DNA from: JABCPE02 sp963517805
GTDB lineage: Bacteria; Bacteroidota; Bacteroidia; Flavobacteriales; Weeksellaceae
DNA: 22,727 nt
Assembly: GCA_963517805.1 (NCBI GenBank)
Contig: CAUQHD010000004.1
Span: forward strand, 1-22,727
Direction of reading: 5' to 3'
Each line of letters begins with the position of its first letter. Position 1 is the first letter of the stretch. Position numbers and translations under genes: made by a program. This document shows positions 22,628 to 22,727 of this stretch, in pieces. The notes under the pieces are model-generated. The model searched no databases. It was not told the DNA's origin and worked only from the letters and a program-made list of their open reading frames with translations.

Positions 22628-22727
22628 GAAAAATAGTTGGGATAACTTTATAAATGAATGGTTTGTGTAAGTTATTGAAAACCAATAAAAAGTGAATGTG
22701 TAGAGAACCTGTTTTTTCTGAACGAAA

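Noticed and set aside
22642..22688. Short inverted repeats (ATAACTT/AAGTTAT and TTATTG/CAATAA) after the second asnB
   Set aside because: Overlapping, AT-only or nearly so, with no T-run; expected by chance in this composition.

Overview
The window looks like chromosome from a low-GC Bacteroidota, most likely a flavobacterium of the Weeksellaceae (Chryseobacterium/Riemerella/Elizabethkingia type). The evidence is protein style (YicC, Gmk, FolB and AroC variants, TolC-type exporter), AT-rich spacers, few Shine-Dalgarno sites, and several perfect matches to the Bacteroidota -7 promoter element TAnnTTTG placed just ahead of genes. Genus assignment is not possible by eye. I see no rRNA, tRNA, CRISPR array, insertion sequence or phage gene, and no stretch above 300 bases without a gene.

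Layout. (1) 1-2294, plus strand: the C-terminal end of a hypothetical protein, a 106-residue membrane-anchored protein of unknown function, and a TolC-family outer-membrane exporter without its usual pump partners. (2) 2298-4231, minus strand: a compact housekeeping operon yicC-gmk-folB, convergent with tolC. (3) 4328-9602, plus strand: a polytopic membrane protein, aroC (chorismate synthase), two different thioredoxin-fold proteins, an OsmC-family protein and a ketoacyl-ACP synthase III. (4) 18826 down to 9619, minus strand: a ten-gene surface-polysaccharide operon. Its promoter-proximal half makes and modifies a sugar: a VioA-like sugar-4-aminotransferase, a NeuD/PglD-like left-handed beta-helix acyltransferase, a VOC-fold enzyme, an FkbH-like HAD-IIIC protein and a dedicated acyl carrier protein. 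Its distal half is five glycosyltransferases (two GT4, three GT2-like). (5) 18898-22627, plus strand, divergent from that operon: two tandem but clearly different AsnB-type glutamine amidotransferases.

How the parts may work together (inference). The aminotransferase and beta-helix acyltransferase look like the pair that makes an N-acylated 4-amino-4,6-dideoxyhexose (viosamine, Qui4N, or a relative). The FkbH-like protein, ACP and VOC enzyme next to them suggest that the acyl group may be an unusual ACP-bound one (glyceryl or another hydroxyacyl) rather than plain acetyl. The five glycosyltransferases would assemble the repeat unit, and the AsnB pair may amidate a uronic acid or similar carboxylate. 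Polymerase, flippase and nucleotide-sugar 4,6-dehydratase genes are not recognised here, so the locus probably continues beyond the window or uses genes elsewhere.

Most interesting points: the FkbH-ACP-VOC-acyltransferase-aminotransferase module; the two AsnB paralogues, whose deviations fall in opposite active sites (AsnB1 in the synthetase site, AsnB2 in the glutaminase site); and two divergent intergenic regions, each carrying a back-to-back pair of TAnnTTTG elements 16-19 bases from the start codons.
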